The notes: generated by a model not told the origin, from the sequence alone. Positions 12,301-24,449 are shown, counted from the stretch's first letter. The stretch is 64,000 bases of DNA from Parelaphostrongylus tenuis (GCA_019055375.1 JAHQIW010005275.1:124001-188000), one strand, 5' to 3'. Made by a program: numbers and translations.

Positions 12301-12830
12301 GACTTCTTAATATTGGCGACTCCTCAATATTTACAAGTTTGTAAGTTATCATTGATTTCCGATTTCCACTCTTTGCTGCACTGAAAAACCATTACATGTT
12401 TTCGCTGCAGCATATAAAATTAGTGTATTTGGACTCATTTGGCTGCATTGTAGCTTCACATAATCTTATAGATATCGGTGGATAAGCAATGGAAACGGTA
12501 GGTGGGCGCGGGATTTCTCCAATGGTTTTTCGAAGGGGAACTGAGCCTTAGGATCAATTAGTGTATACCTTAATCGCCAAGATTTCTATAGGATTTGAGG
12601 AAAATTTACGCTTGATAAGGGACAATTACTCTATGTGATTGAGGATCAAACACTCCATGTGCTCAGGGTCAATTTCCTGCAGCAAGTGATTCACTTGTGT
12701 GAGTTAAGCAAAATAAAACCTTTGAATGATGTCCCGCAAATTCATTCGAAAGGGGTCATGATAGCAAATATTTTGATCTTACCCAATGGTTTTTATAAAT
12801 GATATGGGCAACAGTTCAGCGTTTTTGGCA
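9310..12830. other. No gene recognised
   Basis: About 3.5 kb without a recognisable gene. It contains a short (tatta)n run at about 9537-9556 and many short chance frames. No repeat family found elsewhere in the window was seen here. Confidence 0.5.
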
Positions 12831-12925
12831 AAATGTGTTATCAGATTATACTGTCTTGAGCGAGGTCTCAAAAACAGTGGATTATGAAGGCGTTATTCAA
12901 TTTTAAGCCACGAGCAAGCGACTGT

Positions 12926-12972
12926 CAATCACTACAATGTCGGATGATCTTGTCGCTTGACATGTAGTGATT
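12926..12972. other. Short perfect hairpin
   Basis: The sequence aatcactaca and, after one base, tgtc is mirrored by gaca, tgtagtgatt, giving a stem of about 14 bp around a roughly 17-base loop. It lies between the two tail copies of the hammerhead unit. No run of T follows, so there is no reason to call it a terminator. Confidence 0.5.
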
Positions 12973-13090
12973 ATTATCTTTGCAGTGTGATGCGATTTTT
13001 TTACTTTAGGCGCAGTGTAACTTCTTCGACGTCTATCCCTATATATGAGGAGGCATATCCCCTTACAAGTATCTTACTGACTTAAAGGCA

Positions 13091-13135
13091 TCGTGCTACA
13101 GATGAGGCTGAAATGCTCAAACACTTGTCTAGTTT
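13091..13135 (+). ncRNA. Decayed hammerhead ribozyme
   Basis: The 5' strand of stem I (gtgcta, 13093-13098) is intact. It is followed by CAGATGA instead of CTGATGA (13099-13105), stem II ggct/...gct, CAAAC instead of GAAAC, and the cleavage triplet GTC (13127-13129) with tagttt, a damaged stem I partner. Two core changes make activity unlikely. The same CAGATGA variant is seen at 22361-22367 on the minus strand, so it may mark a subfamily. Confidence 0.6.
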
Positions 13136-13868
13136 ACAAAAGCCAAAAGAGACCTCACGAAAGGCTCAAAATTTGTTATGTGATTATATTATTTCAAGTG
13201 ATGTCTTAGAAAACAGTCGAATATTAATGTAGTATTGACACAAGGAATACTTGGCGTTCATCGAAAATATGAGCTGTCTTCTTATTTCAATGGAATGTTG
13301 CTACTCGATCTCGTTCAGCCTTAGTTAACCCGAGGATCTATGTGAAAGGTGATTTGATGAAGTGCGACCGTTATAGATAATAATATAGGCGATTTTGAGC
13401 ACTGTTTTAGAAACATAGTGAAAATTCATGAGAATAAGGCTCACGAATTGTTACTACGTGCAGACTTTTGATTGTTAACTATGCATTTACTACTAAGTAT
13501 TGTATATAGAATTATCGTCGATGGCTTATTTACATTTAAGCAGTACAGTTTTGAAGTTGTCGTACTTTAGGGATGATCGCTGCAGAAAGAGCTCGTCTAA
13601 AGAATGTTTTCTTTGTAATTATTGAATGCATAGAATGCCGGCTTTGCACTCATCTTCCTATTTTTTAACTCCTTTCGATCTGCCATCAAATGGTCACAAG
13701 CAGATTTGAAAAAAAGGCCCAGCAACGCAGTGAAACCAGAACGGCCTGTATACAGGTCACGTGATCGTTTGAATGACTTGTCCATAGATCATTGGAAGCC
13801 ACATGGGTTAATACTGAAGCAAGTAACACTCGAAAGTTCGAATGTTTTTGCTACATTTTTTGCAGTGT

Positions 13869-14270
13869 TATGATGCTTCATGTATACCTAAGAGAATTGA
13901 GTGGTGACCAGAAATACGAGCTCAGGCGGGAGTCGAACCCGCGTTTCATCCATACCGATTCGCGTGCTACCACTACACCACCGAGGTACATTCGCACCAC
14001 CACTCATTTTTCAACATCTCTATGTTGGCTGTTAGCCACCAACCTTTAACAGGTTTGGTCGAGTATGCGAATTCCCCTAATAAGCTCAGTTTAACTGACA
14101 GTCAATATAATAACTAATATTTGAAATTTTTAGTATTTTTACTGCATACCCATTTACTGTATTACTATTGCCGGGACCGTCTCCGGTATAGATGATACGC
14201 AGATTCGACTTTCGTCTAAGGTCGTATTTTCGTTTACCACTCAATTCTCCTAGGTATATATTGAAGTAGG
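13869..14270. repeat. Foldback with SINE2-type tRNA-like arms
   Basis: The left arm (13869-13990) and the complement of the right arm (about 14170-14270) share atgtatacctaRgagaattg, gagtggt, aatacga and a tRNA-like block. In the left arm, on the minus strand, 13919-13987 reads as a tRNA-derived head with A box TGGTGTAGTGG and B box GGGTTCGACTC. The right arm keeps the 3' tRNA half (agattcgactttcg region) but has lost the D-arm half. This is not a working tRNA: the acceptor ends do not pair fully. Confidence 0.65.
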
Positions 14271-14279
14271 TTCCAACTG

Positions 14280-17200
14280 GGTCATGAATCGCACTGTCGA
14301 TTCCATTTAGATACATTCATGATTATACTTACCTCAAATCATGTCACTTGTCCGCTTTTAACTTACAATAGAAAGATACTACATTGCTAGAATTTCAGTA
14401 AAACCTACTCGAATGAGGAAATGATGCCGTAATGACAACTTTAGGGGTTTTCTTGATAACGTCAGACTGATAGAAATTGCACCACCATGACAGAAAAAGG
14501 AAGGAAGTGAAAGTGATACAACATTACAACGACTGTCCGATAGTTGTCTAATCTTTTCTTGTTCACTTTCGTGATGATAAACGATCAGTGTCAATTAACT
14601 GGTTGATCACGCTATTTATTTTGTTTCATCGTCCTTGTAAACTTCGACTCAAAGGGAAGCTATTGAGAGCTTCGTTAATGAGGTCATATTTTAGGTTCCA
14701 ACGACCTCTTGCTGAACACAGGCTCGGTAGTTTAATGCCGTGTCCATAGAGAACCACTGTTTTATCCCTCTAGAGTCAGCAACCTATTATCAAATTTGTT
14801 AGCAAGTACTGACTCAATGCAGTGGCCCCTGCAAGCTATTATAGAGGCGGTTTATGTCCTGTTTCAGCTACTTAGAGAAAGGCGTTTTCTACCTTTTTCA
14901 GAAGTATCGCTAGCCTAATAAATCTCAAGAATTGCAGAGGTGTACTCAGGATTTGAAGATTCCTAATGCACTGCAACAGAAAAATAAAATTGTGTTTCAA
15001 ATCCGGGCATTTTTTGGAAACAATTCGGTAGCTTAAATCTCGGCGATTTCGATGGCCCACTTGGTTATAGGAAAGGAGTTTCAAGTGCGCTTTAGCAGTC
15101 AAAAGAAAACTGGATCTCCTACCCAGCGCGCACTTCTTGCTGAAAATGGTGTGTGAGTCGTTGTCGCACGGTTGATTTATTGCGCAATGCGATTCACGTG
15201 TGGTCTCTGATTTTTGAAAGCAAATTTAGGGTTTTTTTCTCCGCTTTCGAAAAACCTTAGATAAAATATATAAGTCTGATACCCCAAGTTTTCCTCTATT
15301 CTTCCATATGCTTTTCGTGCATAGGTTTAGACGTAGGCTTATTGGCGAGTTTATTTTTCATCATCCCTTGAAACCGGAAAAATCAAGCCCACGGGAGATA
15401 TATTAAAGTTTCTGCACACTTAGCTTCAGAATCATATAGATTTGTGCTATCAAATCACCTCCATATTGTGAAAAGCGCGTTCGCCTGGTGACAATGTTGC
15501 AAAATCCCATCCACATACTGGAGAAAAAAGGCACGCCTTGCGCGAAACACGGCTAACTTCTAATGAACACTAAAGCTATCAGTTGAAGAAAGGATTGCTA
15601 TAAAATCCGAAGGCTTTTGGATGTTGATATTCCGCTTGCTTAGAACGCAAATTATCAATCAGTCAGATAATCAAAAACGAGTAAACAACTGAACTCCTGG
15701 AACTGGAAGTTCTGAACTGGTTTATGTTCTCAACATGACGGCCATTAGATTGAATTTTGGCAATGTTTAAGGAGAGGTGTAGCAGTTTCTGCATATTCAG
15801 CAGGTTTTCCTATCGATAGATCCTTCTATCATATACATTATTTCTATGATATTATCACAACACTCGGAAAACGGCAAAATTGAGTACTCGTCTTCAAAGA
15901 ACACAGAATAAATAAGATCAATCAATCACATTCTGTTATCAAACGTTTTTTTTCCTCACGAGTTTTTGAGGTGTAAAACTTCTTGATGTCATTGAAATAT
16001 CGCAGACATTTTGTTTTCTGATCACTTTGATCAAATGACGAGAGCATAAGAGTTTATTTCTGTCAACAAAGCTGCTTTGATATCGTAATGCTGAGAAAAC
16101 TGTAGATGGCAAAGTCGTCATACTTCCAGAGATTTGTTGCCAAGTCTACAGTTTGATTGTTTCCGACCACATGCGTTGGTTTCAATACATGTGTATTGCT
16201 CAGCATAGAAATCGGTAATCGCTTGCAAGTCAATCAATAGATCTCAGTTGGTACAATGATTGAAATACACCTGTAATAAATGGCAATTTCTTCGTGATTT
16301 TAGGCGGCGATGACAATGAAATTCAGTTATATGTTGTATTTTGCATTTGTATTTTATACATATGAGCATATCTAGGCACGAAATTGGTAGTTGAAGATTC
16401 CGCGTAAGGACATATGTAAGGCCACGAGTTCGAACCACAGCCAGTCAATAAAAATCTCATTGTTTGCGAGAAATCCCTCGATCAACAAAGAGAGGAGACA
16501 CACCTCGATGGAGAGGCTAGTAAAGCTCTACTAATGTTACTCGAAGAGTGGAACTGATATCAAGCCTAAGAGGCAAATGTATTCAGTTGTCTCATGATTT
16601 CTATCTCACTATTGCTTCATTCAGTTCAATGTTGTATTAAAGAGTGTTATAGTACCTTGGGCAGACACTTGAATATGGCCGTAGCATCATTGTCGCCATC
16701 CGGATAAAGTGGGTTACCGCAAAGTGATGTCTTGATGGGAACCTCATGCATTGCCCGCCCTCCTCACTTTGCAAAGTCGACTTGCTACATTCCGAAAGAA
16801 CTGGGCTGAATCTCTAGCACATCTATAGCCCTAATATTGCTCAATCGGATTATCATCTCTTCCGCGCTTTGAGACAACATATGCGAGAGGATAAATTCAA
16901 AGACTGCAACCAGCTCAAAAATATCTTAACCAACTTCTTTGCGCGTCAACTCCGTTCTTTCTGAGAGTAAAGTGTGCAGTCTTTCCAGCAAATCGCTGCT
17001 CACCACTGAGCATGAAAGAGAATATATTGTTGATTAAGTGTTTCTTTAAATATAGTAAATAAGAATGAAATTACAAAAGTTCGCAAGGCAAAAAAATTAT
17101 GTGACAAATCAATATTGACCACATACTGACCTTTTCATGCGGAGCTTCCATGGTGAGAAGATCGACACCTCAGCCTGAAAGTTCAGCCAAAAGTAAATTG

Positions 17201-17740
17201 AATAAAGGAAAAGAAGAGAGTGATGAGCTGTTGGTGCCACCTGCTTTATCGTTAAAGCGCGTAAAGGGATGAAAAGGCAAGACGTTGAAACAATAAAATG
17301 CGTTGTTTTCTGATTTCCGCGTTAAATGAGCGGAGACTATTAAGCAGCTTTGGCACTCGACCGTGACAGACGAAAATTTCACTGACACTCATTTGAAATC
17401 CTCGATGATCAGCGGTGTTGACGGCACGTAATACGTAAGAATTTTGATACACTTTGGCCCTTTTTCAGTAATTTCGAGCGCTGATAAACAGAACAGGGCA
17501 GATTTCTGACATAGAGAAAGAACTTTAGCAATATGTTTGTATATTGACACAGCAGAAAAACTGGCAATACGTCGAAAACAATAAGGAGATGAACGTGAGA
17601 ATGGGAGCATTATTTATAATCGTGCTGTTGTACCTTCCTCGTATATACTATAGTCTTGACATTTTCTTTCTTCTTTTTGCTTTGCTGCTTGTATTTTTCT
17701 AATTTCCCCTTATGTCCGATATTTACATGCGTTATTAATG
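14280..17740. other. No gene recognised; one weak tRNA-like stretch
   Basis: Mostly featureless. At about 16373-16445 (+) there is a tRNA-like string with an A-box-like ttggtagttga and a B box gagttcgaacc, but the stems do not close, so I do not call a tRNA gene. Overlapping minus-strand frames at 17170-17924 are short and partly lie in SINE1. Confidence 0.45.
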
Positions 17741-17748
17741 CGCTACGA

Positions 17749-18050
17749 GCGCATGTGGCGCAATGGTTAGAGGTGCTCTGCGTTGCACACGAGGTCAATG
17801 TTTCGATCTCGCGCTCATGGCTCACCAAGCCATCCATCCCTCTGGAGTCACTAAATCGGTACCGGCCTAGTCGCAGACTTGTCTGGGAAGATAAACAGCA
17901 CCGACTAGATATAGCGGAGGCCACCGCGAGTCATGGTAAAGGGTCAGATGTGCATTCAGTCACCTCAAACGAAGTTGAAAATTGAAGACGAATGCATGAC
18001 GCATCCCTCAGGGATTGATCAACGCCAAGAGGTTTAACCTTAATCCTTTT
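17749..18050 (+). mobile_element. SINE1, tRNA-derived retroposon, full length
   Basis: The head begins gcgcatgtggcgcaatgg with an A box (TGGCGCAATGG). A B-box-like tttcgatctcgcg follows, then the body (ccatccatccctctggagtc, gataaacagcacc, catggtaaagg, cattcagtcacctcaaacg) and the end (cctcagggattgatcaacgc ... ttaaccttaatcctttta). A weak target-site duplication is possible (ttattaatgc before, ttattagtgc after). The open frames across it on both strands (109 and 104 codons) are by-products of the element, not genes. Confidence 0.88.
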
Positions 18051-18059
18051 ATTAGTGCT

Positions 18060-18980
18060 TTAAGTGGATGTTTAAATTTTGTTTCAGTTCAAAGGTCGTT
18101 ACTACCAAGTCGTTTTGCACTTTTCTGTCCAACGCAAAAGAATTACACAAGTAAAACGACTAATAAGATCATAGGTAAGTAAGCGTCAAAAGTCTACTCT
18201 ACAAATTTCATTACAAAAATGGACACATCAGTTAATCAACGATTTCCTCACCTACCATTTCACGGCTATGCGTACTCCTTGACGTACTCCTTCTATTTTG
18301 AAACCATTTTTTCTCAGAGAGTTTCTGCCAGTTTCTTCTAATTAGACGGATGGCTTTTCGAGCGCAGATTTTGACAATGAAATGCTCTATGAAAGCCCAC
18401 GACCTGACAAAGTTAGGCATCATTTTTGCAAAGCATTTGTCTGGTTTTTGATTTATAGTCGATATAATGAAATACCGATCACAGTATGACTGTACAGTGA
18501 TCAAAAGATTTTCCATCACACAAGAAATTAATATGGTTCAAGAACATAGGAGAATGTTCAAAATATCGTGTAGGATTCGTGAAGTGAAAGTCTGAGAGAC
18601 AGGAAAGATATGTGAATGCAGTTAGTAATGAAACGATAGTTTCAGAAAACTAAAGCGGTGCTCCTTTTATGGGTTTTACAACAGCATGTACCAATTCTGG
18701 TATGCTTGACAATCGCACTCCAATAAAAACTCTTCGAATGACACATCATGCTCAAACATTTGCGGTAGTGAATGGGTTGGATAAATTTAGGATAGCCCAA
18801 TTTCTTTCTACGACCCTTAGGGAAGTGGTTATGCGATATATAAACGAATAGTCGAGATTCATTACTTGAGCGTGATGTACAGTTTTTCATGTCACTGACA
18901 TAAACTGTAAACTTTCTCCGTTATAAATCAATCAACGAGAGAAAGTCTGCGACATGCGACACTCTTATTTAATGTTTGAT
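18060..18980. other. No gene recognised
   Basis: One 95-codon frame (18232-18519, minus) is rich in basic residues near its C-terminus, but I recognise no domain, splice context or family. I treat it as chance. Confidence 0.4.
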
Positions 18981-18982
18981 CT

Positions 18983-19226
18983 GGCAACGTTTTTTTTTCA
19001 TATATGATCCATAGCGATTTATCATTGTAAAAGTTTCCATAAAAGGCCTTTTGTAAGGCTCATAAAAATACATCGTGAGATTATATTTTCTTGAGCGAGG
19101 TCTGTTTAGATAATCAATTCTTTTTGCTGCCCACCGAGATTAGTTCACTTCCTAGTTCTCATAGTATCATTTCTTGAGTAGTTGACAAATCGCTATGGTT
19201 CATATATGAAAAAATTGCTATGTCAT
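18983..19226. mobile_element. MITE with about 40 bp inverted repeats, containing a hammerhead-family tail
   Basis: The left end (ttttttttcatatatgatcc, then atagcgattt) and the complement of the right end (ttttttcatatatgaacc, then atagcgattt) match nearly perfectly. Inside, 19035-19110 carries the tail block of the hammerhead repeats (aaggct, then ttatattttcttgagcgagg, tctg), but no ribozyme core. It is therefore either a deletion derivative that uses the same tail or a MITE hit by one. No coding capacity. Confidence 0.72.
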
Positions 19227-19229
19227 CTA

Positions 19230-20900
19230 CAGCAGTTTTTTGGATTCGATTACCGTGACGATGCAAACGCTAAGATAAAATTACTTGGTATTGATATATT
19301 TTTCTCTTCATAAATGGTGATATGAAAATATTACGCCGAGATGAATACGTGAGTCGTTTTTCAAATTTAATCTCCTATTCGGCGGTCATGTATTACCTGT
19401 TCCCCTCCCCACCGCTTCCCTCGAGCCTCCTATTTCTACATTATCAAATATATCCTATGCTAATCATGTTTAACCGCATCTGCTTTTGATACAAATGGTT
19501 CTATCAGTTGATTGTGTACTAATTTCGTGAGACGTTCTCATCACTTGCATTGCGGATTAGATCAAAGCACTCCCCGCATCTTTATGTCATGTATCTTGTA
19601 TCGCTTTCACCTCTCTCTTCATCTATTAATCCGTTCGGGACGGCGTGTCCCTGTGTTTGTACACGATGTTTGGAGACCTTTCTCAGTGGTTAGAAATTTT
19701 ATCCAAACTTTTGGTAGATATTCAAAAGCAAAAATTCTAAAGGTATTTGATAATGTGCTAGGTTTCTGAAAATCCTTTCATTTTTGTTGCAGCGACAAAA
19801 ATAAAATCATGTCCCGCCTCGGCTTGCTTCGTTTGCTCTTTCGGGGTTTGTTGTAGGCGGGTTTCGCTGGATTTTTGGCAGTCATTTAGTAGCTCAACTC
19901 TCAACGCTTTTCAAACTATAATCAGTTTTAGAGAAGGATTCTGTAGAATGCTATAAGAACAAAGAGAAGATTAGGTCTTGCACCCAAAGTAGTTGACACG
20001 TTGCTTGAGCTTCGCACAGGGATCACGTATTTGTAAGTAAAGTTTATGTGTTAAAGGTAGCTTATCGCTGGAAAAAAGGTAAAATATCACAAAGTTAATT
20101 TCCACAACAGTGTTTCTAGCAAAAAACCACGTGTCAAAAAAAATTTGTTTCTATGAAAAAAGGAACACAGTATTGCAGATTTTTCAACTGTCACTGAACA
20201 CTTTATTCTTATTTGATCTATGCTTTTATAAACATTTTGAAAAAAGACAAAATGTGAAAAGTCTTCATGTGAAAAGCCTTTCATAATGTGCTCTACTAAC
20301 GAAAGCGAAATCGCGTTTAGCTTTCGGGTTCTTTAGTTCTTCGTTTATGTATGTAAATAATAAATAATCAGTTTGAGCATCAAACAGAGTTTTGTGGGCA
20401 GTTATATAGAAAAATATGGGTTCTAAGAAACTTCATTGCTATGCGAGATAGATTACTATTGAAGGAACTTCTACGCACTTATTTTTACTGAAATGAAGGT
20501 GCGGTTGACCTACTTTCTATTAAGGAAGCTACGTCTTTGTGATAGCAAGCATTTCCAAATTTTTCTTCACATTACTTTCAACGTCATTATAAGAATCTAA
20601 TTTGAAAACAAATTATCCATAATATATGACTTTTGGAGAAAAGTTACACGAAAAATTTTTAGAGTATAGAAGGAGTAAACCTTGACAGAGTCCGCTTTCA
20701 CACGTGGAGCACTTTTTCGCAACGAGGGCATTTTCTTTACCCATCTTCGAGACTTTCTATAATGCTGTAGATTTTCTACATACAATTAGGCCTTCCTAGT
20801 GCACAGTGCCAACGAAGAGAGAGATACGCTCACCTTTCGGTGGGGACAGCCTGTTGTCTGAACTTCACAGCGGCTGATCGAGAGGCTGTCATAAAAGTAA
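19230..20900. other. No gene recognised
   Basis: Only short frames, and no repeat block that I could match elsewhere in the window. Confidence 0.5.
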
Positions 20901-20959
20901 GTGAAAAGGATTTGACTTTGACTATTCAAGAGCCAATAACCGATTCACTGCGACTTGCT

Positions 20960-21290
20960 GTGAACCAGACAGACAATCTACGCCAAGCGCTAGTGTGAGC
21001 ACCTGGATCGCTGCAATTGGGTGAGTTCGGCGTCGCCGCAATCTCATTTTTCTTCAAGACAACGCAAGGCTACATCTCGCGAAATTGGCAAAATGACCGA
21101 ACTATTCTGGGAGTTTCTGGATCATCCAACGTACACTGCTGACGTGTCACCGCCTGACTATCATCTCTTGTGGTCGCTGGACCACTTCCTGAGAGAGGGA
21201 AATGATGAGTTCTACGAGCGCGGCATTGATTTGTTGCCTGACGATAGCGGAAAGTGTACAGGCTGATGTCACATACTTTGAATAGTGTTA
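20960..21290 (+). pseudogene. Mariner transposase remnant
   Basis: The block FLQDNARLHLAKLAK (about 21049-21093) gives the second catalytic aspartate (codon 21058-21060). After a frame change, LDHPTYTADVSPPDYHLLWS gives the third (21156-21158), followed by LDHFLREG and then NDEFYERGIDLLPDD. Compared with a normal mariner, the 10-20 residues between the FLRE block and EFYERGI are missing. The aspartates are 98 bases apart, near mariner spacing but shifted. The N-terminal helix-turn-helix and the first aspartate were not found. This remnant differs in wording from the one at 3310, so at least two mariner lineages are present. Confidence 0.82.
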
Positions 21291-21528
21291 CAAGCAATTT
21301 TATTTACTTCTGGTTAATAGATTTGGTGTTATTTCTATTGTGTCAAAATCTATGAGATGTAATATTTCCGACTTATTTGTTGGAGGTAAAGTAGAAGTTC
21401 TTCTTCTTTTCGGTTCTTTTGCTTGATGGTTTATGTGCTATTGAGTAAAAAGTATGATGTTCGTAGCTCTCTCGTAAACGTCACTAGTTAAGCATGAGAA
21501 TTATTACATGCATACGAAAGCCTACTGA

Positions 21529-21700
21529 TGTAGAGTGACGTGCAAAACTTTCTCGTCAGTCGAGACTTGAATCCACATCTCACTTCATGCGGGAACGCAT
21601 ACGCTAACCCGTTGCACTACTGACGCCCGCATTGCTCACCACTCTTTCTACGCTACAACGCATCCATCTGTCAGCCATCAAATCGTTGCAGGTCGTCAGA
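21529..21700 (-). repeat. Solo arm of the tRNA-like foldback family
   Basis: It matches one arm of the foldback at 54460-55006: tgtagagtga, cgtcagtcgagacttg, gttgcactactgacgcccgc, ttgctcaccactctttctac, gctacaacgcatc and ctgtcagc. On the minus strand, 21548-21627 is tRNA-like (a cagtagtgcaacgggttag D-arm region and a gtggattcaagtctc T-arm region). No matching second arm is present nearby, so it is a solo or truncated copy. Confidence 0.7.
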
Positions 21701-22327
21701 ATGGTGCTGAACATATACGAAAGAATAGCCAGTATGATTGTACTCATTGACATGTCCATCGTAAATCATTGAACAAGCCGATTATGAATTTGGCTACTTT
21801 CACGTTGCTTGAGGAAGTCGAAGTCATAGCGCATTCCAATGTGAACGAAAAATTCCGAATGTATATTATTCATACTTTTATTAACGGGGAAGAAGTTAAT
21901 TTATTTTGAGCGAGTCCAATTCGCTTAATTCACTCGCGCTACTTGTCGTTCTACGTAAACGTTTCACGTTTTTTATAATGTCTACATTCCGTTACGATGA
22001 GTAACGAATGATATGTGTTTAGGTTATTCTTTCTCTGTTATATATGAACACTACATGCAATGCGTATACTACTACTATGTATCCGGAACATGTTACTTAT
22101 GTCAAGAGCTCAAATAGGTTAAATGTAATAAAACCAATTTTTTTAAAAATAATACTCATCTATAGATGATAATATCAAACTTAGATCGAACAGTCGTTAG
22201 TTTACATAGTGGTGATAGTAGATATTATAGATACCTTTCTTTTCGACTGTTTTTGAGACCTCACTCAGTGCAATATAATTTGATAACATATGCTGAACCA
22301 TTCAAGAGGTTTGTTATGGCACTTATA

Positions 22328-22375
22328 TAGTGCAAGACACGTGTTTCGGCCTTACAGCCTCATCTGTAATCGATG
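22328..22375 (-). ncRNA. Hammerhead ribozyme with one core change
   Basis: On the minus strand: CAGATGA (U4 changed), stem II GGCT/GGCC around a short gtaa loop, GAAA, stem III palindrome ACACGTGT, cleavage triplet GTC, then ttgcac. The 5' stem I partner (gatta) no longer pairs well. The substituted core base and weak stem I argue against activity. Confidence 0.65.
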
Positions 22376-22683
22376 CCTTCCAGTTCAGCCAGTGCCCTGT
22401 AGAGGAGTATATCCCTACATATAGAGGAATCAACACCGAAGTAACACTACCTGTAAAGTGAGTAGACCATGAAAGATTTGAAATATGATATCAGATCATA
22501 CTGTTTAAAACGAGGTTTCAAGAAAGGTATTACACCAACACCAACAAGCACCAACAAACAATTGACTGTCAAACACAACACGACGTTTGGTATTTTCACT
22601 TTACGGCGGCGTAAGTTGTTCGTCGTCGATTCCCTTATATGTGGGTGGTCTACCCTACAAGGGATTGGCTGAAACGAAAGATA

Positions 22684-22728
22684 CGATGCAACTGATGAGG
22701 CTGGAAGGCCGAAACACTTATCTTGCAC
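22684..22728 (+). ncRNA. Hammerhead ribozyme with damaged stem III
   Basis: Stem I is TGCAA (22687-22691) with TTGCA (22723-22727), five pairs. The core CTGATGA is at 22692-22698, stem II GGCT/GGCC around ggaa at 22699-22710, and GAAA at 22711-22714. Stem III reads ACAC/TTAT rather than ACAC/GTGT, so only the closing A-T pair is left, before ATC as the cleavage triplet (22720-22722). The core is perfect but the third stem is gone. Confidence 0.7.
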
Positions 22729-22819
22729 TATATATGTGCTATGACTGACCTCATGAAAGACTCAAAATATTTTGCCAGATATCAAAAAAACGAGGTCAAG
22801 AACGAGATCAAGACATCAT

Positions 22820-23740
22820 TAAATGTTAAAAGAAACCAATCTTGCCACCATGTATTTTCACTTTCTAATCCTGACAATTGTCTACTGTCAAGGTGTCATT
22901 TTTAGTGTGTAGTTTTTCTTGTCATCCAAATACAGTTTTGTATATCTAAAACGTATGTGAAAATTGGTATACCAAGACAATGAACAAATGAGAAATTTAT
23001 ATTACTTAGTGCTTCTCTTAAACTATTATTGAGGTTTCAGCACTGAGTTTTTCCGTAACGCGTAAGTACTCACCCCTTTTTCGCATATACTCAGTTATAG
23101 ATAATTCGTGAAAATCACTAGGGTCTACGCATTTCATTTTTTTCATCATTTTCAAAAAGCAGTTCCCTGATTTTCCATCTTTCATCGGTCATCCAAATTG
23201 CCGGCCTTGCCGTCTTGAGAGCCATGAGGGCCAACACTCTCTTAGTATAGGGCCTTCATTCATTCCTTTTTGATCAGAATGTTGTTACAAAAAGCTCGTC
23301 GTTCTTTACCAAGGAATATGTCTTATTTTATCAAGCCTTATGATCGGAATGTCGTCTCAGCGACCATACCGCAATAAGATCTGGTAAGTAGTTCATTTCA
23401 AAGCTCAAGAAGATCATCGTGCTGCGACGGAGCAGTAAACCTTTTATCTTAAACAGGATATCTTCCACAAGTTATTGGTTACATCTGATGTTCAAAACCT
23501 TTATCCATCTTCACTTATATGTGCATGTAGCACAGTGATCAAGTATGCTTTTCAATGCACATACTACCTAGAATTAGATCCTGCGCCGTGAACGAACCAA
23601 TTTTTTTGCCTATCTGGGATCGATACCAAGTTTGTCAGGGAGAATAGAGGAACTGAAATAATTACCTACAAAACTCTGTTCTAATGTGACGCTTTTATAT
23701 GAGTGCCATGATGCTATAACTGAACTATATGTCAAAGAAT
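22820..23740. other. No gene recognised
   Basis: No recognisable gene or repeat. The frames are at most 64 codons. Confidence 0.45.
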
Positions 23741-23741
23741 A

Positions 23742-24445
23742 GTGAGTGATATGCAAACCACTGGATCTCGGCAGAGCGATGAAGCCGTTCCTCACTCTTA
23801 CCATGGACGCGTGCTAACACTGCACAATCCGAGCTCTTGCTCTGCTGTTACTCTTTCCTTCAACGAGTTCGGTCTGGTAAGCACATGCTCGGCTGAGTCG
23901 ACACTTATTAGATGTAGAAAATTTAAAAGGATTCTTATTTATTTTATCGCTTTTATTGCAGTATTATGATGTATGTGTCGAATATGCATTCATCGCTTCC
24001 ACGATTTCTAACGGAATTGGTGGTATAAAGCATAAATAGAGGAATAATGAGCGCCAAGCATTTTATGGCGCTACCGGAAAATCATGTCTGCTGATGTAAG
24101 TTTAGTGATCAACAACATTAGGGGATGTTGGAAAATTGACGAAAAGACTGATATGAGATTATGTAAGTAATGAATAATCTTCATGTCTGAAAAACGGCAA
24201 AATTATGAACTTTAGTAGACCATATTTTTGAGAGCTGTCACTATTAGCGGATCAATGTCAATTTATCGTTAAGCGGATTAATGTCAGTATGTGCTAACTA
24301 GATCAAACCCGTTGACGGTTAGAGGTTACTAACACCTCTGAAATCCTCTATAGCAGAAACTGTGATAGGACTTCGGTAGTGTAGTGGTTAGCGCGCGCCC
24401 CAGAAAGGATGTGACGTAGGTTAAACTCCCGGCCGATTAATAAAT
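23742..24445. repeat. Decayed pair of tRNA-like arms
   Basis: The left part on the minus strand (about 23742-23860) has aacagcagagc, cagtgttagcacgcgtcc and a decayed T arm. The right part on the plus strand (24360-24440) reads ggacttcggtagtgtagtgg, ttagcgcgc and ctcccggccga, a SINE2-type head with A box TAGTGTAGTGG. Flanks like gttgacggttagaggttact (24312-24331) match the tRNA-like foldback family. The 500 bp between is not clearly repeated, so the pairing is tentative. Confidence 0.45.
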
Positions 24446-24449
24446 TTTC

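Larger units (their letters stand above)
12831..13225 (+). repeat. Hammerhead unit flanked by a tail copy on each side
   Basis: The tail block occurs first at 12841-12879 (tcagattatactg, then gcgaggtctcaaaaacag) and again, decayed, at 13183-13217 after a hammerhead-like core at 13091. Tail-ribozyme-tail order is what a partial tandem copy gives. The segment between also has the gaggNNtatNcccctac block that precedes the ribozyme in the other copies. The unit has no coding capacity. Confidence 0.65.
22240..22815. repeat. Foldback with hammerhead cores in both arms
   Basis: The left arm on the minus strand (22240-22440) and the right arm on the plus strand (about 22600-22815) carry the same ordered blocks. 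These are an ataNgtaggg-type block, a gNctgaaNNgaa block, a hammerhead core, tgcactatataagtgc, cctcatgaaaggctc-like and the gaggt tail. A further tail copy sits in the middle (22480-22530, gatatcagatcatactg, acgaggtttcaag). The right half is therefore also tail-ribozyme-tail, with about 281 bp between tails. Short frames across it are chance. Confidence 0.78.

Noticed and set aside
12926..12972. Hairpin as a transcription terminator
   Set aside because: No T run follows and no gene precedes it; intrinsic terminators of this form are a bacterial feature.
16373..16445. tRNA-like sequence on the plus strand
   Set aside because: Box-like motifs only; the stems do not close, so it is only mentioned in the region note.
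17656..17985. 109-codon plus and 104-codon minus frames
   Set aside because: Both overlap SINE1. The same frames recur, broken, in other SINE1 copies.
18232..18519. 95-codon basic minus frame as a transposase piece
   Set aside because: Basic residues near the end resemble DNA-binding proteins in general, but no mariner or other motif could be aligned.
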